Assembly (NCBI GenBank): GCA_903839975.1
Contig: CAIMEH010000019.1
Location: 1-32,759, forward strand
Length of the DNA stretch: 32,759 nt
From: an uncultured Candidatus Berkelbacteria bacterium
GTDB taxonomy: Bacteria > Patescibacteriota > UBA1384 > 2-12-FULL-50-11
Direction: 5' to 3'
The notes under the pieces: generated by a model
What the model saw: the letters and a program-made list of their open reading frames with translations, nothing else
Told to the model about the DNA's origin: nothing
Databases searched by the model: none
Translations under genes and position numbers: made by a program
In this document: one piece after another, positions 1-9,015 of the stretch
Numbering within the stretch: the stretch's first letter is position 1
Layout of the letters: every line of letters starts with the position of its first letter

Positions 1-1352
1 CCATTCAAAAGCTAAACAAAAAACTTGAGAAAAAAATGCCTACTACCAAGCCAGACATAGAATTTTTGAAAACAATAATTAATTCGTTGCCATTTACACC
101 AACCGACGGACAACGAAAAGCCGCCTGGGAGATAATCCAAGATGTTTGTGCTCCCAAATTAATGCGTAGAATTCTTTACGGCGAAGTAGGTAGCGGTAAA
201 ACTCTAGTAGCTCTGTTAGTTGCAGCGGTTGTCGCTCGCAATAATAAACAAACTGCCTTTCTGTGTCCGACAACAACCTTGGCCAGTCAGCAGGCAGAAA
301 ATATTAAAAAAATAATCGAGCCACTTGGATTAAAGTGCGCACTTTTGATTGGCGAGAAAAAAGACAGGAATTATTCGGACGCCGATATTATTGTTGGCAC
401 TCAAGCACTGCTGCAGAAAAATATTAGTCTGCCACGGCTGGGCTTGGTAATTATCGACGAGCAACATCGCTTCGGCGTTATGCAGCGTCAGCATTTAATA
501 GATAATTTTGGCGACGTCCATTTATTAATGATGACTGCCACACCGATTCCACGTTCACTTGCCCAGACAATTTTCGGCAATTTATCTATTAGTTATTTAG
601 TGGGCAAGCCACGTCATCAGAAAGAAGTAGAAACGGTAGTATTTACTAGTAAGACACGAGATAAGATTGAAAGTGAAATAAAAACAAGATTAAAAAATGG
701 CGAGTGCGGTTACGTAATCTGTCCGCTGATACAAGAAAGCACCAAGGAACCCGAACTGGAATTATTTGCCGTGGAAAGAAAAACAATAGAGAGCGAAGCT
801 AAAAGAATTAAAAAAGAATTTTCAGAATATTCTCTCGGGGTTCTTCATGGCCGAATGAAATCCGAGGAGAAAGAAAAAATATTAGGTGAGTTTAAAAACG
901 GCAATGTAGATATCTTACTTTCAACCACCGTAGTAGAAGTTGGTATCGATAATCAAAATGCAACTTGGATGCTAATAGAAGAAGCAGATTTATTTGGACT
1001 TAGTCAGTTACATCAGTTGCGTGGTCGTATCGGCCGTGGTGAAAAAGAGTCCACTTGCTACCTGTCCGATTCCGGAACATCGGAATACGGCAAGAAAAGA
1101 TTGGCGGCAATTAAAAAAACAAATAATGGTCTTGAATTGGCCGAGTTCGACTTGTCGCTTCGTGGCCCAGGCGAAATTATTGGTTACGAGCAAAGCGGCT
1201 TACCCAATCTTCGTTATGCCGACTGGAATAATACCCAATTAATTAAAGCTTCATTTGCGACTGCTAAAAAAATATTAGATGATGGACTTAATAAATATCC
1301 CGCGCTAGCAGCTCGGGTTAGAGAAATTAACAAACAACCAACATTTGGCTAA
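1..1352 (+). CDS. recG: ATP-dependent DNA helicase RecG, C-terminal part (5' truncated by window edge)
   Basis: Frame is open from nt 3 to the window edge upstream of ATG 36; Walker A GEVGSGKT, DEQHRFG box, TATPIPRSLA, STTVVEVGIDNQNA and QLRGRIGRG motifs typical of RecG. Confidence 0.93.
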   Translation, partial: IQKLNKKLEKKMPTTKPDIEFLKTIINSLPFTPTDGQRKAAWEIIQDVCAPKLMRRILYGEVGSGKTLVALLVAAVVARNNKQTAFLCPTTTLASQQAENIKKIIEPLGLKCALLIGEKKDRNYSDADIIVGTQALLQKNISLPRLGLVIIDEQHRFGVMQRQHLIDNFGDVHLLMMTATPIPRSLAQTIFGNLSISYLVGKPRHQKEVETVVFTSKTRDKIESEIKTRLKNGECGYVICPLIQESTKEPELELFAVERKTIESEAKRIKKEFSEYSLGVLHGRMKSEEKEKILGEFKNGNVDILLSTTVVEVGIDNQNATWMLIEEADLFGLSQLHQLRGRIGRGEKESTCYLSDSGTSEYGKKRLAAIKKTNNGLELAEFDLSLRGPGEIIGYEQSGLPNLRYADWNNTQLIKASFATAKKILDDGLNKYPALAARVREINKQPTFG

Positions 1353-1355
1353 ATA

Positions 1356-1808
1356 ATGGACTGGCAGGAGCTAGATAAATCATTTCAGAAGAATTTAACG
1401 CCGATATTGATAGTTGCCATTATTGCAGTGGGTGGGTTTTTGGCTGGATCACATTTCCAAACAAAGAATGAAACTAGCGGGAGTACGACCGTTAGTTCGG
1501 ATGCTGCTACTCCGGCGCAAAGTTCGGCAGTCGACAGTATTAAAGCCACCACTCAGACACCTACTGCGACACCAGCACCTATCAGTACAAGTTCCGTCTC
1601 GTCACCAGCTACATCTGGTTTAGTAAATATTAATACTGCCACTGAAACCCAAATAGAGACATTAAATGGCATTGGCCCAACCAAAGCCCAAGCCATTGTC
1701 GATTACCGAAACTCACATGGCGCATTCAAAAACATTAACGATCTCGATAACGTTACCGGCATCGGCCCAGCCACTATAAGTAAGATCAGTGCCCAGATTA
1801 CTCTCTAG
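1356..1808 (+). CDS. ComEA-like helix-hairpin-helix protein with N-terminal TM segment and Ser/Thr linker
   Basis: C-terminal VNINTATETQIETLNGIGPTKAQAIVDYRNSHGAFKNINDLDNVTGIGPATISKI, a classic ComEA HhH pair. Confidence 0.88.
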   Translation: MDWQELDKSFQKNLTPILIVAIIAVGGFLAGSHFQTKNETSGSTTVSSDAATPAQSSAVDSIKATTQTPTATPAPISTSSVSSPATSGLVNINTATETQIETLNGIGPTKAQAIVDYRNSHGAFKNINDLDNVTGIGPATISKISAQITL

Positions 1809-1986
1809 CCTGTAAATTTCTTATAATTCTTGGTAAAATTAATCAATCAACCACGCCAGGGATGGCATGAGAAGCGAGCAAGCGCAGCTTCGAACGGAAG
1901 GCGCGAAAAATGTTATAATTCTCAAGACATTTTGCAGCGCCGTGTGCCTAGCTAGGTTGAGGGATAAATGTTCTTAAAAGATTAGC

Positions 1987-2069
1987 GCCGGGATGGCGAA
2001 ATGGTAGACGCACTGGCTTTAGGAGCCAGCGAGCGAAAGCTCATGGAGGTTCAAGTCCTCTTCCCGGCA
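1987..2069 (+). tRNA. tRNA-Leu (TAG)
   Basis: Acceptor GCCGGGA/TCCCGGC; anticodon loop TTTAGGA in CTGGC/GCCAG stem; long variable arm. Confidence 0.93.
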
Positions 2070-2071
2070 CA

Positions 2072-2111
2072 AAACAGAATCCGGCTCTAGGCCGGTTTTT
2101 GTTTTGTATTG
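2072..2111 (+). terminator. Rho-independent terminator after tRNA-Leu
   Basis: CCGGC-tctag-GCCGG followed by TTTTTGTTTTG, with mirrored AAAAC upstream. Confidence 0.8.
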
Positions 2112-2213
2112 AAATGCATTGAACCTAGTTTCAGCTGCAAGCCAAAACACCCCCTCAAATCCTTGAAAAAAGGGTAATATTAGAGTAGAGTTCTCTTGAA
2201 TCAAGGAGGTCGA

Positions 2214-2423
2214 ATGTTCCCTAACACAAGCAACGTCCCAAATGAAATTGCGGCTCCGCCCATTTGCTTGAATGCAACCGACCCAGTGACATGTATTAGT
2301 TGCCATTGGGAAGGAAAAGTCTCGCAAGCGGACAAAAAGCATTGCGGTTCGTTTGAGTGTGATTTCAACTGGATCCACTGCCCAAGCTGCAAGCAAGTAA
2401 TTCCTGGATTTATCACAGACTAA
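2214..2423 (+). CDS. Small (69 aa) CxxC...CxxC zinc-ribbon-like protein
   Basis: ATG 2214 follows a strong SD (AAGGAGGTCGAATG); the ORF-track TTG start at 2196 is upstream of the SD. CISCHW and CPSCKQ motifs; terminator follows. Confidence 0.7.
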   Translation: MFPNTSNVPNEIAAPPICLNATDPVTCISCHWEGKVSQADKKHCGSFECDFNWIHCPSCKQVIPGFITD

Positions 2424-2430
2424 GCCCAAC

Positions 2431-2468
2431 GCGCCAAGACGTTTTCAAAAAATGTTTTGGCGCTTTTC
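2431..2468 (+). terminator. Rho-independent terminator
   Basis: GCGCCAA...TTGGCGC stem followed by TTTTCCTTTT. Confidence 0.75.
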
Positions 2469-2548
2469 CTTTTTATAAAAGCTGCCTAACTGATTGATAT
2501 ACTCTGAATTTAAGAGTAAGATTCTTCACACAGGAGGAGATTGTACCT

Positions 2549-2971
2549 ATGGGAGCTATTGATGAGAATGGATGGAGTCATAGTACTTACAGCATCTCAA
2601 ACGAAGATATCGACACTTACGCCAAGATGTCAGGGGACAGAAACTCGATACATTTTGGCCCTGACCGCATCGCACACGGCGCATTAATATTCGGGAAAGT
2701 GTCAGCCTGTGTTTGGAGCAGGTTTGGCCACGGAACAATGGTGCTCGCTTTCCACGGCGAGATTACCAGGCCAATCAAGCCAGACGAGAGTTTCAACGTC
2801 TCACTAAGCCCTGCTCAGCCACTAGAAGAATCCAATCGTGGGGAACATAACGTTGAGTTCCGCCTCTACAAATGGTTCAAAGGCAGGCAGAAAGAGATCA
2901 TGACCGGCGTGGTCACGATCATCCCCAAGGAAGATCAGTATCTTAAAGGAGCTGATCGAGCGGTCGCCTAG
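2549..2971 (+). CDS. MaoC/(R)-hydratase-like hotdog-fold protein
   Basis: ATG preceded by AGGAGG; hydratase-2-like motif SGDRNSIHFGPDRIAHGALIFGKVS; about 140 aa, typical size. Confidence 0.75.
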   Translation: MGAIDENGWSHSTYSISNEDIDTYAKMSGDRNSIHFGPDRIAHGALIFGKVSACVWSRFGHGTMVLAFHGEITRPIKPDESFNVSLSPAQPLEESNRGEHNVEFRLYKWFKGRQKEIMTGVVTIIPKEDQYLKGADRAVA

Positions 2972-2989
2972 AACCAGAGACTTCACAAC

Positions 2990-3026
2990 GCGGCGTGGGA
3001 CTACATAGTCTCCCGCCGCTTCCCTT
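2990..3026 (+). terminator. Rho-independent terminator-like hairpin
   Basis: GCGGCGtGGGACTA-ca-TAGTCTCCCGCCGC followed by TTCCCTTT. Confidence 0.7.
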
Positions 3027-3060
3027 TAACCTGTATTTTTTGTAAAATGTCTTAGTACGA

Positions 3061-3132
3061 GCCTGAGTAGCTCAGTGGTAGAGCACGCCCCTGAAGAGGG
3101 TGGTGTCGTCAGTTCAATTCTGACCTCAGGCA
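3061..3132 (+). tRNA. tRNA-Phe (GAA)
   Basis: GCCTGAG/CTCAGGC acceptor; anticodon loop CTGAAGA in CGCCC/GGGTG stem; T-arm TCAGTTCAATTCTGA. Confidence 0.9.
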
Positions 3133-3135
3133 CAT

Positions 3136-3624
3136 ATGGGATTTCTAACCGACAGATTTAATACAATTACCAATTCTTTCCAAGGCCAATTATTGCCAAA
3201 TGGCGTATTTTGGAGATCGCTATTTAGCTGGGATTTTTGGATGGGCAATTCAATTGTCGATTTCTCCGCCTATTCATTATTTATAATTATTATTTTTGTA
3301 ATTTTTATCGTCGGCATGCTTGTATGGCGCTGGCGTTTAATAAGATTGAATAAAATAAATAATTTTTACGATTCACCGATCTATCAAGTGACTTTTCTAA
3401 CTATTTTCTTTTTTGTAACCGTACTAATATATGCCTTTTGTAGTCTTCAGGCGTTGCCAACTATTTCCAGCCCGTTTGTACTTATGGGCATACTTTTAGT
3501 CACTATTATTTGGCTAATGGCAATTATCGTTTACACCTTGCGCGTAATCCCGCAAAAACGACGTGCCCAGCTTGAAAAAGAGCGGTTTTTAAGGTATATT
3601 CCTAAGAAGAAAGAGAGGATTTAA
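3136..3624 (+). CDS. Integral membrane protein of unknown function
   Basis: 162-aa ORF with several hydrophobic helices; ATG lies 3 nt after the tRNA-Phe end. Confidence 0.75.
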   Translation: MGFLTDRFNTITNSFQGQLLPNGVFWRSLFSWDFWMGNSIVDFSAYSLFIIIIFVIFIVGMLVWRWRLIRLNKINNFYDSPIYQVTFLTIFFFVTVLIYAFCSLQALPTISSPFVLMGILLVTIIWLMAIIVYTLRVIPQKRRAQLEKERFLRYIPKKKERI

Positions 3625-3629
3625 TACAC

Positions 3630-4697
3630 ATGTCCAAGACTGTTACACCAACGCCCAAAACCATGGCCGAGCTCGTCGAGCTCATGGGCGATAAACTAGT
3701 GCCATTCGTTCAGGGGGACGTACTAGATGTGACCGTTTTGTCTTCTTCTAAAGATAATATTATGGTTGACGTCGCAGGCGTCGCCACCGGTATTATTCCG
3801 GAGAAAGAGTTCTCAGCTACCGCATCACGTTTGAAATCTGGCGATACCGTCAGAGCTTTCGTCATGTCTGCAGAGAACGATAACGGATACGTTATCCTAT
3901 CACTCAAACGCGCCGAAAAAGAGCGTTTATGGAACATGCTCGAACAGCGCAACACCGCTGGTGAGATTATCAACGTCAAGATCGTTCAAGCCAACAAGGG
4001 TGGATTAGTTGCCGAATACGGCAACATGCAGGGCTTTATACCTGTTTCCCAGCTCTCATTTAAGAACTATCCACGTGTTGATGGCGACCGCAGCAAAATT
4101 CAAGAAAAATTGTCCGAATTAATCGGCCAGTCAATTACTGTAAAGATTATTAGCTACGACAAACCAACCAATAAAATCGTGTTCTCCGAAAAAGCTGCCG
4201 GCGATGCCGACCTCGAAGAGAAAGCCAAAGGCTACGAAGTCGGTCAGAAAGTTACCGGTAAAATCACCGGTATCGTCGACTTCGGACTATTTATTAGCCT
4301 AGGCGATATCGAAGGCCTTATTCACATCTCCCAAGTTTCATGGCAGCGAATCAGTAACCTAAAGGATCACTTCCATGTCGGTGAAGAAGTTGAAGCTGAA
4401 GTTGTTAATGTCGATGGCGGCCGCATCTCACTCTCAATAAAGAAACTTCAGAGCGATCCATGGCAGATGGAAGCGAAGAATATGGAAGTTGGCAGCAAAG
4501 TTAAGGGCGAGATAACCAAGGTTACCCCTTACGGCGCTTTCGTTAAACTTTCCGACAATCTTGAAGGCCTATTCCACATCTCACAGATGGGCGAAGGCAA
4601 GAAACCAGAAGAGATCGTAGAAGAAGGTAAGAAATACGACTTCGAAGTTCTCTCGGTTGAACCAGAGCTAAGAAAAATCTCACTAAAGCTGGCATAA
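3630..4697 (+). CDS. rpsA: 30S ribosomal protein S1 (four S1 domains)
   Basis: Four S1 repeats, e.g. GQKVTGKITGIVDFGLFISLGDIEGLIHISQVSW and GSKVKGEITKVTPYGAFVKLSDNLEGLFHISQM. Confidence 0.93.
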   Translation: MSKTVTPTPKTMAELVELMGDKLVPFVQGDVLDVTVLSSSKDNIMVDVAGVATGIIPEKEFSATASRLKSGDTVRAFVMSAENDNGYVILSLKRAEKERLWNMLEQRNTAGEIINVKIVQANKGGLVAEYGNMQGFIPVSQLSFKNYPRVDGDRSKIQEKLSELIGQSITVKIISYDKPTNKIVFSEKAAGDADLEEKAKGYEVGQKVTGKITGIVDFGLFISLGDIEGLIHISQVSWQRISNLKDHFHVGEEVEAEVVNVDGGRISLSIKKLQSDPWQMEAKNMEVGSKVKGEITKVTPYGAFVKLSDNLEGLFHISQMGEGKKPEEIVEEGKKYDFEVLSVEPELRKISLKLA

Positions 4698-4698
4698 A

Positions 4699-5166
4699 AT
4701 GATTAGCACTCGTTTGACAAAAGAAGGGGCAATCGAGCTATCAGACAAAAAGTCTGCCTTGGTCCTAAAGGCCGATCAGATTACCTTGGGCGAACAGGGC
4801 TTTAATGAGCCGGGCGAGTACGAGACCAACGGCATAGAGATTATCCGTGGTACCAACGGTGCCTTAATTGTCTGGGAAAGATTGCAGATAGTATATGTTT
4901 TCTCTCTTGAAAAACCAACCGTTTTCGAAGAATCACAGTTCTCGTCTTGCGACGTACTGTGTTTCTACGCCAACGGCACTGAATTAAATAAGAACAATGC
5001 TATGCCAGTTCTGGACAGTTATGATCCAAAAGTACTAATTCTGCCAGCCGGTACCCACGCTGAAGCATCATTCAAAACCAGCCTAAAATTGATTGAAACA
5101 AATAACTTAAAGCTTAGTGAACAAACAATGCCAGTGGAGGGAAGGGACGGTTACCTACTCTCATAA
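4699..5166 (+). CDS. Hypothetical protein, possibly related to metallo-beta-lactamase-fold (UlaG-like) proteins
   Basis: 155 aa immediately downstream of rpsA; GEYE-x-NGIEI...YDPKVLILPAGTH pattern; metal ligands not seen. Confidence 0.5.
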   Translation: MISTRLTKEGAIELSDKKSALVLKADQITLGEQGFNEPGEYETNGIEIIRGTNGALIVWERLQIVYVFSLEKPTVFEESQFSSCDVLCFYANGTELNKNNAMPVLDSYDPKVLILPAGTHAEASFKTSLKLIETNNLKLSEQTMPVEGRDGYLLS

Positions 5167-5172
5167 TTCAGG

Positions 5173-6108
5173 ATGTCGACAAAAATCACCGACATCGTAA
5201 GTGCGCTAAAGAAGTCCGAAAAAATAGCGATAGTTATTCACCAAAATCCTGATGGCGATGCCATCGGAAGTGCGGTGGCATTATTTGAAGGACTAAAAGA
5301 ATTGGGTAAAAAATCCGAAATAATTTGTACTCAGGATTTTCCGGAGATATTTGAAAAACTAACCGGCAAAATTAATGTAAATAATTCCCTACCAAAAAAT
5401 GGTGAATTAATTATTTTACTTGATTGCTGCGATATTCACCGAACTGGATTTTCCAAACAACTCAAAGACTACAAAGGAAAAATTGTTAGCGTCGATCATC
5501 ACGCAAACGGCGACATTCGTAAATTACCGGGTTTGCACTTACGAAACGAATCAGCCAGTGCTACTTCCGAGATCATCTTCGAATTGCTGGCGGAGCTTAG
5601 GGTTAATATTACTACTAAGATCGCCACTGCCGTGCTTTTAGGCGTTTACACTGACACAGGCGGCTTCCTACATAATAACACCACTAGCGAGACTCTATCG
5701 TTGGCCAGTCGCTTAATTCGTTACGGCGCCGACATATCTAAGATAGGAACAACTTTTACTCGAACAATGCCAGCCTATCAAAAGAAAATTTGGGGCAAGA
5801 TTCTATCAGAAATAAAAATAAATAAGTTAGGAGTTGTTATCGCTGTAATTAGCCAAGATATTTTAAAAGAAAACGGCGCAAAAAGTGAGGATTTTGCTGG
5901 TCTAGGTAATTATTTAGCGCTCACCAATGAGGCTAGGGCGTCTTTAGTGATGGTTGAGACTGAACAAGGCTGGCGTGGAACGCTAAGAACTCGTCACTCA
6001 ACGGTAGATATCGGCTTTTTGGCCAAGATTTTGGGCGGTAAAGGCCATAAAAAAGCCGCCGGATTTTCAACGACAAAAGACTCATTTTCAGGTAAAATAT
6101 CTAAGTAG
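5173..6108 (+). CDS. nrnA: DHH-family phosphoesterase, NrnA-like (oligoribonuclease/pAp phosphatase)
   Basis: HQNPDGDAIGSA, LLDCCDIHRTG, VDHHAN and C-terminal LGGKGHKKAAGF motifs. Confidence 0.88.
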   Translation: MSTKITDIVSALKKSEKIAIVIHQNPDGDAIGSAVALFEGLKELGKKSEIICTQDFPEIFEKLTGKINVNNSLPKNGELIILLDCCDIHRTGFSKQLKDYKGKIVSVDHHANGDIRKLPGLHLRNESASATSEIIFELLAELRVNITTKIATAVLLGVYTDTGGFLHNNTTSETLSLASRLIRYGADISKIGTTFTRTMPAYQKKIWGKILSEIKINKLGVVIAVISQDILKENGAKSEDFAGLGNYLALTNEARASLVMVETEQGWRGTLRTRHSTVDIGFLAKILGGKGHKKAAGFSTTKDSFSGKISK

Positions 6109-6135
6109 CCTCGGGCATTACTTAAGATGCAGTGG

Positions 6136-6164
6136 TTGTAATTTAATTATTCGTTTGCCATAAT
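6136..6164 (+). promoter_or_regulatory. Predicted sigma70-type promoter for the HNH gene (leaderless geometry)
   Basis: TTGTAA (6136) - 17 nt - CATAAT (6159), then 7 nt to ATG 6172. Confidence 0.5.
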
Positions 6165-6171
6165 AATATTA

Positions 6172-6660
6172 ATGACGAGGAAACGAAGCTGGACCATAGA
6201 ACAGCTTACGGAAGCGGTAAAAAGTTCGAGCAGCATTCGACAAGTTATTTACAAGCTTGGTCTAGTGCCTGCTGGGGGCAACTACCAGCAGATAAACATG
6301 TATATAGGCGAAGCTGGTATTCCTACGAGCCATTTCACAGGGAAGGTCTGGAATAAAGGGTTGAGAGGTATCGGAAGACCTAAATATAAGCTTGAGGAAT
6401 TACTTGTCAAAAATAGGCCCTTCCAGAGCTATAAGCTAAAGAAAAGATTAATATCCGAAGGTCTAAAACGAGCCTGTTGCGAGGAATGTGGCTGGGATAA
6501 AATAACGCCAGACGGGTATCAACCATTGGAGCTTGATCATATTAACGGAGATCACTTCGATAATAGGATTGAAAATCTAAGGATACTCTGTCCAAACTGC
6601 CATAGCCTAAAACCTACTCATCGAGGCAGAAACCAAAAACGAGCGAGTAGCAAAAGATAA
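6172..6660 (+). CDS. HNH endonuclease family protein
   Basis: CEECGW...LELDHINGDHFDNRIENLRILCPNCHSLKPTHRGRN (HNH with CxxC/CxxC); HTH-like N-terminus. Confidence 0.9.
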   Translation: MTRKRSWTIEQLTEAVKSSSSIRQVIYKLGLVPAGGNYQQINMYIGEAGIPTSHFTGKVWNKGLRGIGRPKYKLEELLVKNRPFQSYKLKKRLISEGLKRACCEECGWDKITPDGYQPLELDHINGDHFDNRIENLRILCPNCHSLKPTHRGRNQKRASSKR

Positions 6661-6684
6661 GCAAACGAATAAGATTAATATATT

Positions 6685-6768
6685 GCCTGAGTGGCGGAAT
6701 TGATATACGCGATTGACTTAAAATCAATTGCCCGTAAGGGCTTGTGGGTTTGAGTCCCACCTCAGGCA
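6685..6768 (+). tRNA. tRNA-Leu (TAA)
   Basis: GCCTGAG/CTCAGGC; anticodon loop CTTAAAA in ATTGA/TCAAT; variable arm GCCCGTAAGGGC. Confidence 0.93.
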
Positions 6769-6772
6769 CATT

Positions 6773-6846
6773 GGGCGCATAGCTCAGCTGGTTAGAGCGA
6801 CTGCTTTACACGCAGTAGGTCCTAGGTTCGAATCCTAGTGCGCCCA
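6773..6846 (+). tRNA. tRNA-Val (TAC)
   Basis: GGGCGCA/TGCGCCC; anticodon loop TTTACAC; T-arm CTAGGTTCGAATCCTAG. Confidence 0.95.
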
Positions 6847-6917
6847 CAAAAATACCAAAAGTGAATTTCTAAAAGCGAAAACAAGCTGATGACATTTCCA
6901 GATATGAAAGTTTCCGC

Positions 6918-6923
6918 TATAAA
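6918..6923 (+). promoter_or_regulatory. Predicted -10 box of the fic gene (leaderless geometry)
   Basis: TATAAA with 6 nt to ATG 6930; -35 not convincing. Confidence 0.4.
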
Positions 6924-6929
6924 TTAGTT

Positions 6930-8060
6930 ATGGGCGAGACTAAGATATATGTTCCTGATGATGCTGACGAGTTTATAGAAGATAACAATAAGGAGATTAG
7001 TCGGGAAGAACAATCTGAGCGTTTATTTAGATTTTTAGACCTAACTAATGCCGAACAATTCTTTGATACGGATGAGCATAAGAAGGAATTCATAGGTAAC
7101 CTTACATATGAGGACTTTACAAATCTTCTACTGCATATAAACGGCATACTTCGAGATATACCCCAAAATGAGAGAACCCTTTTTCAGAAGGTAGGAATCG
7201 TTGTCCCAAATACCGAAGGGAGTATCCATACGTTTATCGACATTCCAACACCGAGTGACTTTCCACGAACAGAAGAGAAGCCAGAGCTATTAAAATACGC
7301 ATTTAATCGATCAAAAGAATTGGAGAGTCCGGAGGACGTCGGGTTGGTTATTGGATATGCTATAACCGCAATCCATATCTTTGGGGATGGGAACGGGAGA
7401 ACTTCAAGACTAATCTATGACTTACTCAGCACCAACTACACAGGATCCGATAGTAACAAAGAATTTCTAAGAAAAGCCCTTGCAGAAGAAGGCCGTTTTG
7501 ATACCCCCAATTTAGATCCAACAGAACTGCTCATAGAAACCTGTGAAAAAATGATTTACGACGAAGGCTATTTGACATACAACGACGAGCCACTTTGGTT
7601 CGACTTTGCTCAAATACGGGCAGCTCTAAGAGACAGGGGTGATTTGGAAGACCAAGAAAAAGAGACACTTCTTTATCTGGCAGATAGAGGAAATTACGAT
7701 AGGGAGGCTGTACGTCTTTCTTTGGTAAGATACCTGAAGTCGAGTGACCAATTAGATGAATATACTAAACACCTTCCGGAATATAGAAATGAGAGATTGG
7801 CCCAATACCTCCCATCACGCTATGTAGTTGATAACGACAAGTTTGCAGCAAACTGTAATAGCAATGATATAGAGGGATTCTCTAAAGGTTATTGGGATTC
7901 AAAGAGGGATATGGTAAAAGAACTCGTCGATAATCTTGTAGAGAACAGACGATTGGGAAATAATGACGAACCTGCTCGAGAATTTGCCAGGGATATAATG
8001 TCCAAGTGGTTCGACAAGGTCAATAGAGATCGCTCAGAAGATTCCGCGGATCCAATTTAA
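6930..8060 (+). CDS. Fic/DOC-family protein (putative AMPylase/nucleotidyl transferase)
   Basis: Fic core AIHIFGDGNGRTSRLIYDLL matches HxFxDGNGRxxR. Confidence 0.9.
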   Translation: MGETKIYVPDDADEFIEDNNKEISREEQSERLFRFLDLTNAEQFFDTDEHKKEFIGNLTYEDFTNLLLHINGILRDIPQNERTLFQKVGIVVPNTEGSIHTFIDIPTPSDFPRTEEKPELLKYAFNRSKELESPEDVGLVIGYAITAIHIFGDGNGRTSRLIYDLLSTNYTGSDSNKEFLRKALAEEGRFDTPNLDPTELLIETCEKMIYDEGYLTYNDEPLWFDFAQIRAALRDRGDLEDQEKETLLYLADRGNYDREAVRLSLVRYLKSSDQLDEYTKHLPEYRNERLAQYLPSRYVVDNDKFAANCNSNDIEGFSKGYWDSKRDMVKELVDNLVENRRLGNNDEPAREFARDIMSKWFDKVNRDRSEDSADPI

Positions 8061-8167
8061 GAAAACGGCTAGTTTTCTACCTGCTCCAAACATTCCAGTT
8101 TCGGGAACGAAACGTTGGGATCGGCCAACAGGGTGCGAATGTTGTCTACTAGCGCCCACAAAGAAAT

Positions 8168-8199
8168 GCCCGCGAGTTATTTACTCGCGGGCGCTTTGT
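8168..8199. terminator. Bidirectional terminator-like hairpin
   Basis: Perfect 10-bp stem GCCCGCGAGT / ACTCGCGGGC between convergent genes. Confidence 0.75.
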
Positions 8200-9015
8200 T
8201 TACTCAGCCGTAAACAGGTTATTCAACTTAAGAACGCTTTCCTGATCAGCCATAAGCTTCAGCCGATAATTAGCCAAGCGAACCAAGACTTCGCGCAGTG
8301 GGCTAGCGTATTTTGGGTAAATTTTTTCGTCCTCGACCCCAGATAGCTTCATCTCTTCTTCGGCGTAACTAAGCAATCTCTTGCCAAGGCTCAAGATTCG
8401 TTTCCTGTCAGGCAGCTCAACTTGAGTGCCGGCTTTACCTTGCAACATCCACTGATCAATCGTCCGATTTATCAGCTCCAACGTGGGATGTTTCCCGCCA
8501 TATCCGTCCTTCTGCTCTGCCCACCAATGTGAGTTGTTGAAATACCGACCATGTTTGTGGTACTCCAGCTCAAGACAACCCCGACCAACTTGAAAGACAA
8601 GATCATCGAGTGCTTCGACGTGCTTTCTAGCTTCTTCCTTCGAGCTACTTAGCTCGTCTATCCATTTTCGTGAGGCAAGAATACCGACAAAGGCACCGTA
8701 ACCTGCACCTCTGGGGTACTCTGGATCGGGGAAATGGAAGGGTTTGGCCAGAGCGTTTATAAGACCAAAGAGGCTCTTGATGTTGTCGCAGTTGGAGTAG
8801 AGCGTTTTTATCAGATCCACGACATCGCCCGACCACAACTTGAAGTTCTCGTTTACGACGACATATTTGCCTTCCATGATTGTTTTGACCACAGCCGACT
8901 CGAAGTCCTTTCTTGTCGAAACACTTTTGGCATTTTCCCGTAGGCCATCTAACAGGTTGGTGTGCTGAAACATCGCACGATCAACTGAGAATTGAGAAGT
9001 TTGTTCTGTTTTCAT
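8200..9015 (-). CDS. Hypothetical protein, 271 aa
   Basis: Long ORF, AGGAGAAC SD upstream of its ATG, own terminator; no family recognised. Confidence 0.7.
   Translation of the reverse strand: MKTEQTSQFSVDRAMFQHTNLLDGLRENAKSVSTRKDFESAVVKTIMEGKYVVVNENFKLWSGDVVDLIKTLYSNCDNIKSLFGLINALAKPFHFPDPEYPRGAGYGAFVGILASRKWIDELSSSKEEARKHVEALDDLVFQVGRGCLELEYHKHGRYFNNSHWWAEQKDGYGGKHPTLELINRTIDQWMLQGKAGTQVELPDRKRILSLGKRLLSYAEEEMKLSGVEDEKIYPKYASPLREVLVRLANYRLKLMADQESVLKLNNLFTAE

Noticed and set aside
1850-1980. GC-rich segment GCGAGCAAGCGCAGCTTCGAACGGAAGGCGCG, thought similar to 30985-31050
   Set aside because: Only a few short matching words; not enough for a repeat or mobile-element claim by eye.
2019-2429. 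Minus-strand 136-aa ORF ending GLEPDSVLCREEDLNLHELSLAGS
   Set aside because: Antisense of tRNA-Leu and the small zinc-ribbon gene; spurious.
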